From Limimaricola sp. (GTDB taxonomy: Bacteria; Pseudomonadota; Alphaproteobacteria; Rhodobacterales; Rhodobacteraceae), in the NCBI RefSeq assembly GCF_016125575.1, contig NZ_WGLM01000005.1, positions 780,721 through 844,720 on the forward strand: a stretch of DNA of 64,000 bases, in the 5' to 3' direction. Within the stretch, counting starts at the first letter, position 1. The number at the start of each line of letters is the position of its first letter. This document shows, piece after piece, positions 10,067-19,537 of this stretch. The notes under the pieces were generated by a model. The model did no database searches. It was not told the DNA's origin and saw only the letters and a program-made list of their open reading frames with translations. Position numbers and translations under genes: made by a program.

Positions 10067-10315
10067 TTAGCGGGCAGCCTGCCGCCGCGCCCAGCGCCAG
10101 AGAAAGATCAGCGGCCAGCGCAGGATGCTTGCTCCGGCGGCAAAAAGCAGCAGGCCCACAAGCGGGCCATTCTGCCATGTTGCATACCCCAGAAGCGGGA
10201 TACCGGTGGCGATCAGGCCGTAGGCGCGCGTCCAGTGGTTGTCGCGACTGGGGATCAGGGCCAGCACGTTGGCGACCAGCATCCAGACCAGGCAGAGTGT
10301 GAGCGAGAAGGTCAT
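10067..10315 (-). CDS. DUF2484-family small membrane protein (second copy)
   Basis: An 82-residue, almost entirely hydrophobic protein beginning [20 protein letters not shown] and ending FLWRWARRQAAR. It aligns along its whole length with the neighbour just upstream: both have a WxLxAxVxAxxP motif at the end of the first helix, a central hydrophobic pair of helices, and a C-terminal basic LW..AR motif. This is the pattern I know as DUF2484, found next to murC/murB in Rhodobacteraceae. The ATG at 10313-10315 overlaps the preceding stop by four bases (ATGA). A longer open frame continues upstream only because it runs antiparallel to nothing constraining it. Function unknown. Confidence 0.75.
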   Translation of the reverse strand: MTFSLTLCLVWMLVANVLALIPSRDNHWTRAYGLIATGIPLLGYATWQNGPLVGLLLFAAGASILRWPLIFLWRWARRQAAR

Positions 10316-10581
10316 CGGCGCAACTCCGCAGGAAGTTCGGGCGTCTGGCCACGCGCGCGCGCCCACAGGTAACGCAGCGGGTTGCGGAACATCGAGGCGA
10401 AGGCCGCCAGACCCAGCGCCGCCAGCCACCAGCCATAGATGATCCCCAGCCAGACAATCAGCAGAGGTGCCGCGATCAACAGTGCCAGCCCCGGCACCAT
10501 CTGCCGGCGCATCGGCAGGAAGGCGGTGACGGTCGCGGCGACCACCCAAAGAAACGCGAAAGGCAGGGGTCCGTGCATCAT
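10312..10581 (-). CDS. DUF2484-family small membrane protein (first copy)
   Basis: An 89-residue membrane protein beginning [20 protein letters not shown], with helices at about 6-22, 30-50 and 52-66, then [15 protein letters not shown]. The core pattern [14 protein letters not shown] is typical of DUF2484 proteins that sit after murC in Rhodobacteraceae. The start overlaps the murC stop: the ATG at 10579-10581 gives a 4-base overlap and the next ATG a 1-base overlap, so translation is coupled to murC. The genetic linkage suggests a role in wall precursor synthesis or division, but none has been demonstrated that I know of. Confidence 0.8.
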   Translation of the reverse strand: MMHGPLPFAFLWVVAATVTAFLPMRRQMVPGLALLIAAPLLIVWLGIIYGWWLAALGLAAFASMFRNPLRYLWARARGQTPELPAELRR

Positions 10582-11993
10582 GCCTTGCCCTCCAGCCGCG
10601 CGGGCAGCGCATTGGCCCATGTGCTGATCGTGCCGGCGCCAAGGCAGACCACCATGTCCCCGGGCCGCGCCTGTTCGCGCACCAGACGCTCCAGATCGGC
10701 CTCGTCGATGACGGCACGGGCGTGGCGGTGGCCATGCCGGATCAGGCCCGCGACAAGGTCATCGCGGCTGGCGCCGGGGATCGGGTCTTCGCCAGCGGCG
10801 TAAACCTCGGCGATGCCCACGACGTCGGCATTGTTGAAACAACTGCAGAACTCGTCAAAGAGGCTGTGCAGCCGTGTGTAGCGATGCGGCTGGTGCACGG
10901 CGATGACCCGCGCGCCGGGAGTATCGGCCACGGCCTGCCGCGCGGCCTTGAGAACCGCGGCAATCTCGACGGGGTGATGACCGTAATCGTCGATGATGGT
11001 GATGCCGCCGACCTCGCCGACCTTGGTAAAGCGGCGGTTGACGCCGCCGAACGCCGCCAGCGCGGCGCGGATCGCATCCGGCGCCATGCCAAGGTGACGG
11101 GCGACCGCGACTGCGGCCAGTGCGTTCGACACGTTATGGTCACCCGGCATCGGCAGGGTGCAACCCTCTATCACGTCATCCTCGGGCTGCAATGCGATGT
11201 CGAAATGTGCAACGCCTGCCTTGTAGGTCAGGTTCGTGGCGCGCACGTCGGCCTGCGCATTGAAGCCGAAGGTGGTGACGCGGCGGTCGGTGATCTTGCC
11301 AACCAGCGCCTGCACCTCGGGGTGGTCGGTGCAGCAGACGGCAAGGCCGTAGAACGGGATGTTCGAGACGAAATCGGTAAATCCCTGCCGCAGGTTCTCG
11401 ATCGTGCCCCAATGCTCCATGTGCTCGGGGTCGATATTGGTGACGATGGCGATGGTGGCAGGCAGCCGGTTGAAGGTGCCGTCGCTCTCATCCGCCTCGA
11501 CCACCATCCACTCGCCCTGCCCCATCCGGGCGTTCGAGCCATAGGCATGGATGATGCCGCCATTGACCACCGTGGGGTCGAACCCGCCCGCGTCCAGCAA
11601 GGTGGCGACGAGCGTCGTCGTCGTGGTCTTGCCATGGGTGCCGGCCACGGCAACGTTGGATTTCAGCCGCATCAGCTCGGCGAGCATTTCGGCCCGGCGC
11701 ACGACGGGCAAGCCACGCCGCCGCGCCTCGTCCAGTTCAGGATTGCCACGCTTGATGGCCGAGGAAATCACCACCACGTCGGCGCCTTCAAGGTTCTCGG
11801 CGCGCTGGCCTTCGAAGATGGTGGCGCCCATGGCCTTGAGCCGCTCTGTGATCTTCGAGCCCTTCAGGTCCGAGCCCTGCACGCTGTAGCCGAGGTTCAC
11901 CAGCACCTCGGCAATGCCGGACATGCCGATGCCGCCGATGCCGACGAAATGGATCGGGCCGACGTCGAGGGGGAGCTTGGTGACTGCGGTCAT
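10578..11993 (-). CDS. murC: UDP-N-acetylmuramate--L-alanine ligase MurC
   Basis: First Mur ligase, adding L-Ala to UDP-MurNAc at the expense of ATP. The N-terminal nucleotide fold starts [20 protein letters not shown], the ATP loop is [12 protein letters not shown], and the central-domain motif [13 protein letters not shown] and the C-terminal [10 protein letters not shown] are present. About 471 residues from the ATG at 11991-11993, which has a GGAAG purine tract seven bases upstream. A start at 12014, overlapping the murG stop by four bases, would add seven residues. Its 3' end overlaps the first DUF2484 gene. Confidence 0.97.
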   Translation of the reverse strand: MTAVTKLPLDVGPIHFVGIGGIGMSGIAEVLVNLGYSVQGSDLKGSKITERLKAMGATIFEGQRAENLEGADVVVISSAIKRGNPELDEARRRGLPVVRRAEMLAELMRLKSNVAVAGTHGKTTTTTLVATLLDAGGFDPTVVNGGIIHAYGSNARMGQGEWMVVEADESDGTFNRLPATIAIVTNIDPEHMEHWGTIENLRQGFTDFVSNIPFYGLAVCCTDHPEVQALVGKITDRRVTTFGFNAQADVRATNLTYKAGVAHFDIALQPEDDVIEGCTLPMPGDHNVSNALAAVAVARHLGMAPDAIRAALAAFGGVNRRFTKVGEVGGITIIDDYGHHPVEIAAVLKAARQAVADTPGARVIAVHQPHRYTRLHSLFDEFCSCFNNADVVGIAEVYAAGEDPIPGASRDDLVAGLIRHGHRHARAVIDEADLERLVREQARPGDMVVCLGAGTISTWANALPARLEGKA

Positions 11994-12010
11994 GAGCGGG
12001 CTTCCATCCA

Positions 12011-13105
12011 TCATTTCTCCCCTTGTGCCAGAGTTTCGACCTCGGCCGCCAGCCGTTCCGCCGCGTCTGGCAGACCGCAGGCAAGCGCCGCGGCGGCCAT
12101 CGCAGCGGCTCCTTCGGGGTCGGACAGGATTTTCGTGACAACATCCGTCAGCGGCGCGACTTCAAGATCGGCCTCTGCAATCACCACCGCGCCGCCGCTT
12201 TCGGCCAGTTGGCGGGCATTGGCGGTCTGGTGGTCGGCGGTGGCGGCGGCATAGGGGATCAGGATCGCCGGACGGCCGATCACCGACAGGTCAGCAATGG
12301 ACGAGGCCCCGGCGCGGCTGATGACAAGCTGTGCTTCGGCCATCCGCTCGGGCACGTCATCAAAGAAAGGGCGCACCTCGGCGGCAATCATCTGTTCGTC
12401 ATAGAAGGCGGCGACGCGGTCCGCGTCCTCGGCCCTGGCCTGATGGCTGACGCGGATGTTGCGGCGCAGTGCCTCGGGAAGGGCCGCCAGCGCGGGCGGC
12501 ACGATGTCAGACAATACCCGTGCGCCCTGGCTGCCGCCGATCACCAGCACGGCCATCGGGTAATCGCCGGGGGCAATGTAGGGCGCGGCGGCGCGGGCAA
12601 GGATCGCGCCGCGCACCGGGTTGCCGGTATGCACGGCGCTGGTGCCCTCGGGCAGTGCCGTGGGCCAGGTGCCGCAGGCGACACGCCCGACATGGCGCGC
12701 GAAGACGCGATTGACGCGGCCCAGCACGCCGTTTTGTTCATGGATCAGACGCGGAATGCGCAGCGCCCAGGCCGCCGCCATGGCCGGGATCGCCGGGTAG
12801 CCGCCAAAACCTGCCACCACCGATGGCCGGTCGCGCAGCATGGCCAGCGCCGCACCGATCACGCCACCGGCGATGCGAAACGGCACCATCAGGCGGGCCA
12901 GCACGCCGCCACGGGCAAAGGTGGCGCTGGCCGTCTGGACCACCTCGACGGCCTGCGGAAAGCCCCCCGCGTAGCGCGCGCCGCGCGCGTCGGTCGACAG
13001 CTTCACCCGCCAGCCGCGGGCCAGCATCGTCTCGGCCAGTGCCTGCGCGGGAAACATGTGCCCGCCGGTGCCACCTGCCGCGATGACCAGAAGCGGGTCT
13101 GCCAT
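12011..13105 (-). CDS. murG: Undecaprenyl-PP-MurNAc-pentapeptide GlcNAc transferase MurG
   Basis: Membrane-associated GT28 glycosyltransferase that converts lipid I to lipid II on the inner face of the cytoplasmic membrane. The diagnostic loops are visible: [16 protein letters not shown] at the N terminus, [27 protein letters not shown], and the donor-site segment [13 protein letters not shown]. About 364 residues. The ATG at 13103-13105 overlaps the ftsW stop by one base; a GTG one codon upstream gives a 4-base overlap. It is part of the ftsW-murG-murC block. Confidence 0.97.
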   Translation of the reverse strand: MADPLLVIAAGGTGGHMFPAQALAETMLARGWRVKLSTDARGARYAGGFPQAVEVVQTASATFARGGVLARLMVPFRIAGGVIGAALAMLRDRPSVVAGFGGYPAIPAMAAAWALRIPRLIHEQNGVLGRVNRVFARHVGRVACGTWPTALPEGTSAVHTGNPVRGAILARAAAPYIAPGDYPMAVLVIGGSQGARVLSDIVPPALAALPEALRRNIRVSHQARAEDADRVAAFYDEQMIAAEVRPFFDDVPERMAEAQLVISRAGASSIADLSVIGRPAILIPYAAATADHQTANARQLAESGGAVVIAEADLEVAPLTDVVTKILSDPEGAAAMAAAALACGLPDAAERLAAEVETLAQGEK

Positions 13106-14271
13106 CACTCGCCCCGGCTCGACAGGAAATCACCGATGGCATTTTGCGGCCGCTGGCGGGTCAGCGCCAGAAGCATGCCCACCGCGATGCCGCCCGCGAT
13201 CAGTGACGACCCGCCATAGGAAACGAAAGGCAGAGTCATGCCCTTGGCCGGCAGCAGCCGCACCGCGACGCCCATGTTGATCATCGCCTGCACGCCAAAG
13301 GCGCAGGCGAGGCCCGTGCCGGCCAGCCGGATGAACGGATCACGCTCGCGCTTGAGGCGGCTGAGCGAGCGGACCACGACGACGGTGTAAAGCGCGATGA
13401 TCAGGATCACGAGGATCATGCCGTATTCCTCGGCCGCCACCGCGATGATGAAATCGGTATGCGCGTCGGGCAACGACCATTTGACCTGCCCCTCGCCCAG
13501 ACCGACGCCAAAGAACCCGCCCTCGCGGATCGCGTCGGTGGCATAGCCGATCTGGGTGCGCGGATCGACATCGGCCGACAGAAACCCGTCGATCCGGCGG
13601 GCGAAATGCTCGGAATGGCTGTAGGCGAAGGTGCCGGCCACCGCGACGCTGGCCGCGATCCCGCTGAGCAGCGTCATCGGCGCGCCCGAGACGAAATACA
13701 TCACGCCCCAAGCGAAAAGGATCAGGCTGGCCTGACCGAAATCGGGCTGTAGCGCGAGGATCAGCACGATGACAATCATCAGCCCGAAGGAGAAAAGCCG
13801 CCCCGGCGGCCCGCCCGGCTCGTAACTGGCGGCCATGAACCACGCCGCGACGACCACAAAGGCGGGCTTGAGGAATTCGGAGGGTTGGAAACTGGCAAAT
13901 CCCAGCGAATACCAGCGGATCGCGCCCTTGCCGAAATCTGTGCCGAGGACCGGCAGCATGGCCAGCGCGGCAAAGGCCAGTGCGAAGCCCAGCACGCCCA
14001 AGCGCCGCACCATCGTGGGCGACAGCATCGAGACCAGCATCATCACGCCCATCGCCATGAGCCCGAAAACGGCCTGACGCGAGACGTAGTAGAAGGGCGG
14101 CAGATGGTTGCGCGCGGCCAGCGGCGGCGACGAGGCAAGCCCCAGAAGCAGGCCGATCGCAAAAAGGATCAGCACGCAGGAGAGGGTGATCTTGTCGATC
14201 GTGCGCCACCAGCGCGGGATGATCGGATCGCCGGCGGGAACCGGGATCGACCCATGCACCATTTCCGTCAT
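13105..14271 (-). CDS. ftsW: Peptidoglycan polymerase FtsW (SEDS family)
   Basis: Polytopic inner-membrane glycosyltransferase of the SEDS family, working with FtsI in septal peptidoglycan synthesis. About 388 residues with roughly ten hydrophobic segments. Family features include the start of the SEDS core ([20 protein letters not shown]), [24 protein letters not shown] with the catalytic-region Asp, and a C-terminal [19 protein letters not shown]. The ATG at 14269-14271 was chosen because the 113 residues upstream in the open frame show no family features. It is divergent from the yhiN-like gene, so the 139-bp gap should contain a promoter for the ftsW-murG-murC block. Confidence 0.96.
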   Translation of the reverse strand: MTEMVHGSIPVPAGDPIIPRWWRTIDKITLSCVLILFAIGLLLGLASSPPLAARNHLPPFYYVSRQAVFGLMAMGVMMLVSMLSPTMVRRLGVLGFALAFAALAMLPVLGTDFGKGAIRWYSLGFASFQPSEFLKPAFVVVAAWFMAASYEPGGPPGRLFSFGLMIVIVLILALQPDFGQASLILFAWGVMYFVSGAPMTLLSGIAASVAVAGTFAYSHSEHFARRIDGFLSADVDPRTQIGYATDAIREGGFFGVGLGEGQVKWSLPDAHTDFIIAVAAEEYGMILVILIIALYTVVVVRSLSRLKRERDPFIRLAGTGLACAFGVQAMINMGVAVRLLPAKGMTLPFVSYGGSSLIAGGIAVGMLLALTRQRPQNAIGDFLSSRGE

Positions 14272-14410
14272 GGTCTGCTGTCTGCCTCTGCCTGCCCGGT
14301 TTTCCGGGTCTGTCCGACAGCCTACCCCGGAACCGGCGCGGTTTCCAGAAAAATTGGGGGATATCGCCTGCCTCTTGCACAACGATGGCCCTTTGCCCCA
14401 AGTGGCGGCG

Positions 14411-15592
14411 ATGGACGTGAAGACCCTGATCCTTGGCGCCGGCGCGGCCGGCCTGTTCTGCGCCGCCCATGCCGGGGCGGGCACGCTGGTGATCGACCAT
14501 GCAGCCAACCCCGGCGAGAAGATCCGCATCTCGGGCGGGGGGCGGTGCAACTTCACCAATCTCGGCGCGGGGCCCGGCAACTTCCTGTCGGCCAACCGCC
14601 ATTTCGCCAAGTCGGCGCTGAGCCGCTACACCCCGCGCGATTTCGTGACGCTGGTCGACCGGCACGGCATCGCCTGGCACGAAAAGACGCTGGGCCAGCT
14701 TTTCTGTGACGGCTCGGCCAGGCAGATCGTGTCGATGCTGCTGGAAGAGGTGGCGCGCGCGGGGGCGGACCTGTGGCTGTCGACGACCCTGCGCGAGGTG
14801 GCCCATGATGGCAGCGTGTTCCGCGTTGTGCTGGAGCGCGAGGGCGCGCGGCGCGAGGTGCGCGCGCGGCACCTGGTGCTGGCGACGGGGGGCAAGTCGA
14901 TCCCGAAGATGGGCGCGACGGGGCTGGCGCTGGAGATCGCCGCGCAATTCGGGCTGGGCCTGACCGAAACACGCCCCGGCCTTGTGCCCTTCACCTTTCC
15001 CGAGGGGCGCTTTGCCGCGCTGGCGGGCGTCGCAGTGCCGGCGCGGGTGGCGGCGGGCAAGGCCGCGTTCGACGAGGCGCTGCTTTTCACCCATCGCGGG
15101 CTGTCGGGGCCGGCGGTGCTGCAGGCCTCATCCTACTGGCGCGAAGGCGGCGAGGTGGCGGTGAACCTGCTGCCCGGGCAAGACGCGCTGGCCGGTCTGA
15201 AGGCGGCGCGCAGCACGGCGGGCAAGCGCAGCGTCAGCGCGGTGCTGGCGGGCCTTCTGCCCGCGCGGCTGGCCGAGGCGATTGCCGCCGAAACCGGCCC
15301 GCAGGGCAACATCGCCGACCAGTCCGACCGGGCGCTGGCCAGCCTTGCCGCCCGTTTGACCGACTGGCGCCTGCGGCCCGGCGGAACCGAAGGCTACCGC
15401 ACTGCCGAGGTGATGGTGGGCGGCGTCGATACCCGCGGCCTTGACGGCGCCAGCATGGAGGCGCGGGCGGTGCCGGGCCTGTTCGTGATCGGCGAGGCGG
15501 TGGACGTGACCGGCTGGCTGGGCGGCTACAACTTTCAATGGGCCTGGGCCTCGGCCCATGCCGCGGGACGGGCGATTGCCGCGCGGCCTTGA
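14411..15592 (+). CDS. FAD-dependent oxidoreductase of the YhiN/HI0933 family
   Basis: A 393-residue flavoprotein of the HI0933-like (BaiN/YhiN) family; the physiological substrate is not established. An FAD-binding Rossmann motif opens the protein (LILGAGAAGLFCAAHAG), then GEKIRISGGGRCNFTN, a strong family signature, and LATGGKSIPKMGATG. The C-terminal GWLGGYNFQWAWASAHAAG closes the FAD site. The ATG at 14411 starts directly at the Rossmann fold. It lies on the opposite strand to the dcw genes, divergent from ftsW, and is followed 53 bp later by an old-yellow-enzyme gene. This two-gene block interrupts the division cluster. Confidence 0.88.
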   Translation: MDVKTLILGAGAAGLFCAAHAGAGTLVIDHAANPGEKIRISGGGRCNFTNLGAGPGNFLSANRHFAKSALSRYTPRDFVTLVDRHGIAWHEKTLGQLFCDGSARQIVSMLLEEVARAGADLWLSTTLREVAHDGSVFRVVLEREGARREVRARHLVLATGGKSIPKMGATGLALEIAAQFGLGLTETRPGLVPFTFPEGRFAALAGVAVPARVAAGKAAFDEALLFTHRGLSGPAVLQASSYWREGGEVAVNLLPGQDALAGLKAARSTAGKRSVSAVLAGLLPARLAEAIAAETGPQGNIADQSDRALASLAARLTDWRLRPGGTEGYRTAEVMVGGVDTRGLDGASMEARAVPGLFVIGEAVDVTGWLGGYNFQWAWASAHAAGRAIAARP

Positions 15593-15645
15593 TTCCCCGC
15601 CACGCTTGAGGTCAGGTGCGGGCGCCCCAGCCAACAGGAAGTGCC

Positions 15646-16773
15646 ATGTCCCTGCTTTTCTCGCCCTTTACCTTGCGTGACCTGACCCTGCGCAACCGCG
15701 CCGTCGTTTCGCCGATGTGCCAGTATTCCTGCATCGACGGCATGGCGAACGACTGGCACCTCGTGCACCTTGGCCGCTTCGGCATCGGCGGTTTCGGCCT
15801 TGTCATTGCCGAGGCGACGGCGGTCAGCCCCGAGGGGCGGATCAGCTATGGCGACCTGGGCCTGTGGGAGGACGCGCAGATCGCGCCACTGGCCCGCGCG
15901 GTGGATTTCCTGCACGGCCAGGGTGCGGCCGCCGGCATCCAGCTGGCCCATGCCGGGCGCAAGGCTTCGGCCCCGGTGCCCTACCGCCCCACCCTGCCCG
16001 ACGACCCGGCGGCGCGCGCCGCCATCGGCTATGCCGACTGGCAGCCCGTCGCGCCCAGCGCCGCGGCCCATTCCACCGCCTACAAGACCCCCGCCGAACT
16101 GGACGCGGCCGGGATGGCGCGGATCCGCGAGGCCTTCGTCGCTGCCGCGCGCCGGGCCGATGCGGCGGGGTTCGACATGGTCGAGGTTCATGCCGCGCAT
16201 GGCTATCTTCTGAACGAATTCCTCTCGCCCGTGGCCAACACGCGCAGTGATGCCTATGGCGGCAGCCGCGCCAACCGGATGCGCTTTCCGCTGGAGGTGG
16301 TCGCGGCGGTGCGCGCGGCTTGGCCCGCGGGCAAGCCGCTGACGGTGCGGATCTCAGCCACCGACTGGATCGAGGGCGGCTGGACGCTCGAAGATTCGGT
16401 GGCCTTCGCTGCGGAACTGAAGGCGCTGGGCGTCGACATGGTCACCGCCTCGTCGGGCGGGTTCGACGGGGCGATGGTGGGCGCGGGCAAGCCCGGCTAC
16501 CAGGTGCCCTTTGCCGCCGCGATCCGCGCCGCGGGAATGCCCAGCATGGCGGTCGGCCTGATCACCGACCCTGCCCAGGCCGAGGCGATATTGGCCGCGG
16601 GCGAGGCCGACCTTGTGGCGCTGGCAAGGCCCGCGCTGGACGATCCGAACTGGGCCACCCATGCCGCGCTGAGGCTTGATGGCGAGGCAGGATACGCGGC
16701 GCTGGCCCCGCAGGCGGGCTATGCCGTCAAGGCGATGGACAGGGTGCTGGGGCGGCGCAGCTTCGGCGGGTAG
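15646..16773 (+). CDS. NADH:flavin oxidoreductase, old yellow enzyme family (YqjM type)
   Basis: FMN-dependent ene-reductase of the thermophilic-like/YqjM branch, reducing activated C=C bonds with NAD(P)H; the natural substrate is unknown. The TIM-barrel protein of about 375 residues starts MSLLFSPFTLRDLTLRNR, with VVSPMCQYSC carrying the Cys that tunes FMN in the YqjM branch. GIQLAHAGRKAS, VEVHAAHGYLLNEFLSP with the substrate-binding His pair, and NTRSDAYGGSRANRMRFPLE follow. The ATG at 15646 is preferred over an in-frame codon ten residues upstream. The gene ends only 6 bp before the convergent murD stop, leaving no space for a separate terminator. Confidence 0.92.
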   Translation: MSLLFSPFTLRDLTLRNRAVVSPMCQYSCIDGMANDWHLVHLGRFGIGGFGLVIAEATAVSPEGRISYGDLGLWEDAQIAPLARAVDFLHGQGAAAGIQLAHAGRKASAPVPYRPTLPDDPAARAAIGYADWQPVAPSAAAHSTAYKTPAELDAAGMARIREAFVAAARRADAAGFDMVEVHAAHGYLLNEFLSPVANTRSDAYGGSRANRMRFPLEVVAAVRAAWPAGKPLTVRISATDWIEGGWTLEDSVAFAAELKALGVDMVTASSGGFDGAMVGAGKPGYQVPFAAAIRAAGMPSMAVGLITDPAQAEAILAAGEADLVALARPALDDPNWATHAALRLDGEAGYAALAPQAGYAVKAMDRVLGRRSFGG

Positions 16774-16779
16774 TCGCGG

Positions 16780-18177
16780 TCAGAGCCGGGCCCGGACCTG
16801 CGCCGCGAAATCCTCGCCGCGCTTTTCGAAATTGTCGTACTGGTCAAAGCTGGCCGCGGCGGGCGCGAGCAGCACCACCTCGCCCGGCTGCGCCTCGGCC
16901 ATCGCGCGCTCGACCGCGCGGGACATGGTGGTGCAGACCTCAGCCTCGACACCCGTCAGCTGGCGGGCGAAGGCATCAGCCTCGCGCCCGATGACGTAGG
17001 CCTTGGCGACCGCGCCCAGGTAGGGCAGCAGGCCGCCCAGCCCCCCCTCCTTCTCCAGCCCGCCGCAGATCCAGCGGATGCGCGAAAATGCCTGCAAGGC
17101 CTGCGCGGCACTGTCGACATTGGTGGCCTTGCTGTCGTTGACGAAGATCACCCCGTCCTTCTCGGCAATGCGCTGGCTGCGATGCGGCAGGCCCGGATAG
17201 GTCGCCAGCGCCGCCTCGATCGTCTTGGGGCCAAGGCCAAGGCTGCGGACGGCGGCATAGGCCGAGCAGGCGTTCTGGTGGTTGTGCCGGCCCGGCAGGC
17301 CGGGCACGGCGCGCAGGTCGATGCTGGCCACCTGCTGGCCATGACGCCATTCGGCGAGAAAGCCCTTCGACGCAAAGACGGACCACGCCGCCTGGGCCAG
17401 TTTGCGCGTGACAGAGACCGCGATCACCCTGTCATCTCCCGGCCCTTCGGCCATCTGGTTGGCAAGGTATCGCCCCTCGGCCTCGTCCACCCCGATCACC
17501 GCGCGATCGGGGCCACCTTCCGCGAACAGCCGCCGCTTGGCCGCGAAATAGCCGCCTAACCCACCGTGCCGGTCCAGATGATCGGGCGACAGGTTGGTGA
17601 AGACGGCGATGTCGGGGGTCAGCGCGCGGGCAAGATCGGTCTGGTAGGACGACAGCTCCAGTACCACGACCTCGCCATCACGCGCGGGCTCGATGTCAAG
17701 CACGCCGCGGCCGATATTGCCGGCCAGCTGCGTGGGCCGCCCGGCTTCGACAAGGATGTGGTGGATCAGCGCCGCCGTGGTCGATTTGCCGTTCGAGCCG
17801 GTGACGGCGATCACCCGCGGGGTCTGGTCGAAGTTGTCCCAGGCATCAGTCGCGAAAGAACGGAAAAACAGGCCGATGTCGTTGTCGACCGGCACGCCAG
17901 CCGCCCAGGCCGCGGCGATGGCCGGATGGGCAGCAGGATAAAGGTGAGGGATCCCGGGGGAGGTGACCAGCGCCGCCACCCCCTTCAGCGCCCCCTCACG
18001 GGACAGATCACGCAACGACAGCCCATCGGCCTCGGCCGCATCGCGCGCAGGCGCGCTGTCGTCCCACGCGATCACCTGCGCCCCGCCCGCCTGCAAGGCG
18101 CGCGCCGTCGCCCGGCCCGAGCGGCCCAAGCCCAGGACCGCCACCGTCTCACCGTCGTAGCCGCGTACCGGAATCAT
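16780..18177 (-). CDS. murD: UDP-N-acetylmuramoylalanine--D-glutamate ligase MurD
   Basis: Second Mur ligase, adding D-Glu to UDP-MurNAc-L-Ala. The N-terminal domain begins [17 protein letters not shown], the ATP loop is [17 protein letters not shown], and [24 protein letters not shown] and the C-terminal [11 protein letters not shown] are all Mur-ligase landmarks. About 465 residues from the ATG at 18175-18177. It ends 6 bp from the opposite-strand oxidoreductase. Upstream lies a 272-bp gap with a paired repeat and a CtrA-like site, so murD may be transcribed separately from mraY. Confidence 0.96.
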   Translation of the reverse strand: MIPVRGYDGETVAVLGLGRSGRATARALQAGGAQVIAWDDSAPARDAAEADGLSLRDLSREGALKGVAALVTSPGIPHLYPAAHPAIAAAWAAGVPVDNDIGLFFRSFATDAWDNFDQTPRVIAVTGSNGKSTTAALIHHILVEAGRPTQLAGNIGRGVLDIEPARDGEVVVLELSSYQTDLARALTPDIAVFTNLSPDHLDRHGGLGGYFAAKRRLFAEGGPDRAVIGVDEAEGRYLANQMAEGPGDDRVIAVSVTRKLAQAAWSVFASKGFLAEWRHGQQVASIDLRAVPGLPGRHNHQNACSAYAAVRSLGLGPKTIEAALATYPGLPHRSQRIAEKDGVIFVNDSKATNVDSAAQALQAFSRIRWICGGLEKEGGLGGLLPYLGAVAKAYVIGREADAFARQLTGVEAEVCTTMSRAVERAMAEAQPGEVVLLAPAAASFDQYDNFEKRGEDFAAQVRARL

Positions 18178-18248
18178 CAAAGCACCTCTGCCATTACCGC
18201 GCGAGGTTGACCGCAACCGCACAGCTTGCGCAAGCGCCCGAGGCGAGC

Positions 18249-18424
18249 TTGGGGGGCGCTGCCCCCCGTCCGCTGGCGCGGCCTCCCCCCGGGATATTTG
18301 CAAGGCAAAGGCGGGCCGGGCCTGGCCCCCTTGGTTAACGAACGGTTAACGGCTGCCTTTGCCTGCCAAGTATCCTCGGGGGTGAGCGCCGCAAGGCGCG
18401 AGGGGGCAGACAGCCCCCTGCCCC
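18249..18424. repeat. Two facing copies of an intergenic palindromic repeat between mraY and murD
   Basis: Copy one (18249-18312) and copy two (18355-18424) are inverted relative to each other. The inner arms (18286-18312 and 18355-18382) match over about 27 bases with a few mismatches, sharing CAAAGG and the GGATA core next to a run of C. Each outer part contains a G/C hairpin: GGGGGGC/GCCCCCC with a 3-base loop at 18251-18267, and AGGGGGC/GCCCCCT near 18400. Related GGAGGC/AAATA motifs recur at 31930-31960 and 59040-59066. This looks like an abundant REP-like element that can also act as a terminator. Confidence 0.7.
18335..18349. promoter_or_regulatory. Perfect TTAA-N7-TTAA (CtrA-type) site upstream of murD
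   Basis: TTAA at 18335-18338 and TTAA at 18346-18349 are separated by exactly seven bases, within two GTTAAC palindromes. This is the full consensus bound by the alphaproteobacterial cell-cycle regulator CtrA. It lies about 160 bp upstream of the murD start, between the two repeat copies, in a sequence context where TTAA is rare. Binding is an inference from the motif only. Confidence 0.5.
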
Positions 18425-18449
18425 GGCGGCTGCCGAGCCCCGCCGTTCC

Positions 18450-19532
18450 TCAGCGGACCTTCAGCGTGGCCAGCCCGATCATCGCGAGGATCAGCGAGAT
18501 GATCCAGAAGCGGATCACGATCTGCGGCTCGGCCCAGCCCTTCTTTTCGTAATGATGATGGATCGGCGCCATCAGGAACACCCGCCGCCCGGTCCGCTTG
18601 AAGTAGAGAACCTGAATGATCACGCTCAGCGCCTCGACAACGAAGAGGCCGCCAACGATGGCCAGCACGATCTCATGCTTGGTGGCAACAGCGATCGCCC
18701 CCAGCGCACCGCCCAGTGCGAGGCTGCCGGTATCGCCCATGAACACGGCGGCCGGCGGTGCGTTGTACCACAGGAACCCCAGCCCGCCGCCCACAAGGCC
18801 CGCGCAAAAGATCAGCAATTCACCGGTATCGGGCACGTAATGCAGATCGAGATAGTCGGAGAAGTCGACCCGCCCCACGAAATAGGCGATCACCCCGAAC
18901 GTGCCGGCCGCGATCATCACCGGCATGATCGCCAGCCCGTCAAGCCCGTCGGTCAGGTTCACCGCATTGGCCGCGCCCACGATTACGACCATGGCGAAAG
19001 GCACGTAAAAGAGGCCGAGATTGACCAGCAGCCGCTTGAAAACCGGGAAGGCCAGATCACCGGACAGGTCCGCGGGATGCAGCCGCATGACGGCATAGCC
19101 CGCCAGCCCGGCAATCACGAGGCCCAGCAGCATCCGCACCCGGCCTGATACACCGGCCGAGGTCTGCTTGCGCACTTTGGCATAGTCGTCGGCAAAACCC
19201 AACGCGGCAAAGCTCAGCGTCACCAGCAACACCAGCCAGACGAAGGCATTGTCGAGCCGCGCCCACAGCAGGGTCGAGGTGGTCAGCGCCCCCACGATCA
19301 GCAGCCCGCCCATCGTTGGCGTGCCGGCCTTTGACAAATGGCCCTCGGGACCGTCCAGCCGGATCGGCTGGCCCTTGCCCTGTTTGCGCCGCAGCACGTT
19401 GATCAGCGGCTTTCCGAAGATGAAGCCGAAGACCAGCGCCGTCAGGAACGCGCCACCAGCCCGAAAGGTGATGTAGCGGAAGAGGTTGAAGAGGTCGCCG
19501 CCGTCGGACAGATGTGTCAGCCAGTAAAGCAT
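18450..19532 (-). CDS. mraY: Phospho-MurNAc-pentapeptide translocase MraY
   Basis: Integral membrane enzyme that transfers phospho-MurNAc-pentapeptide to undecaprenyl phosphate, giving lipid I. 360 residues with about ten transmembrane segments. Active-site motifs are present: [18 protein letters not shown] (the Asp pair and Lys), [14 protein letters not shown] with the metal-binding Asp, and the [12 protein letters not shown] loop. It begins [10 protein letters not shown], 5 bp after the murF stop, so it is part of the murE-murF-mraY run. The paired repeat downstream probably ends this part of the transcript. Confidence 0.97.
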   Translation of the reverse strand: MLYWLTHLSDGGDLFNLFRYITFRAGGAFLTALVFGFIFGKPLINVLRRKQGKGQPIRLDGPEGHLSKAGTPTMGGLLIVGALTTSTLLWARLDNAFVWLVLLVTLSFAALGFADDYAKVRKQTSAGVSGRVRMLLGLVIAGLAGYAVMRLHPADLSGDLAFPVFKRLLVNLGLFYVPFAMVVIVGAANAVNLTDGLDGLAIMPVMIAAGTFGVIAYFVGRVDFSDYLDLHYVPDTGELLIFCAGLVGGGLGFLWYNAPPAAVFMGDTGSLALGGALGAIAVATKHEIVLAIVGGLFVVEALSVIIQVLYFKRTGRRVFLMAPIHHHYEKKGWAEPQIVIRFWIISLILAMIGLATLKVR

Positions 19533-19537
19533 GGGCG

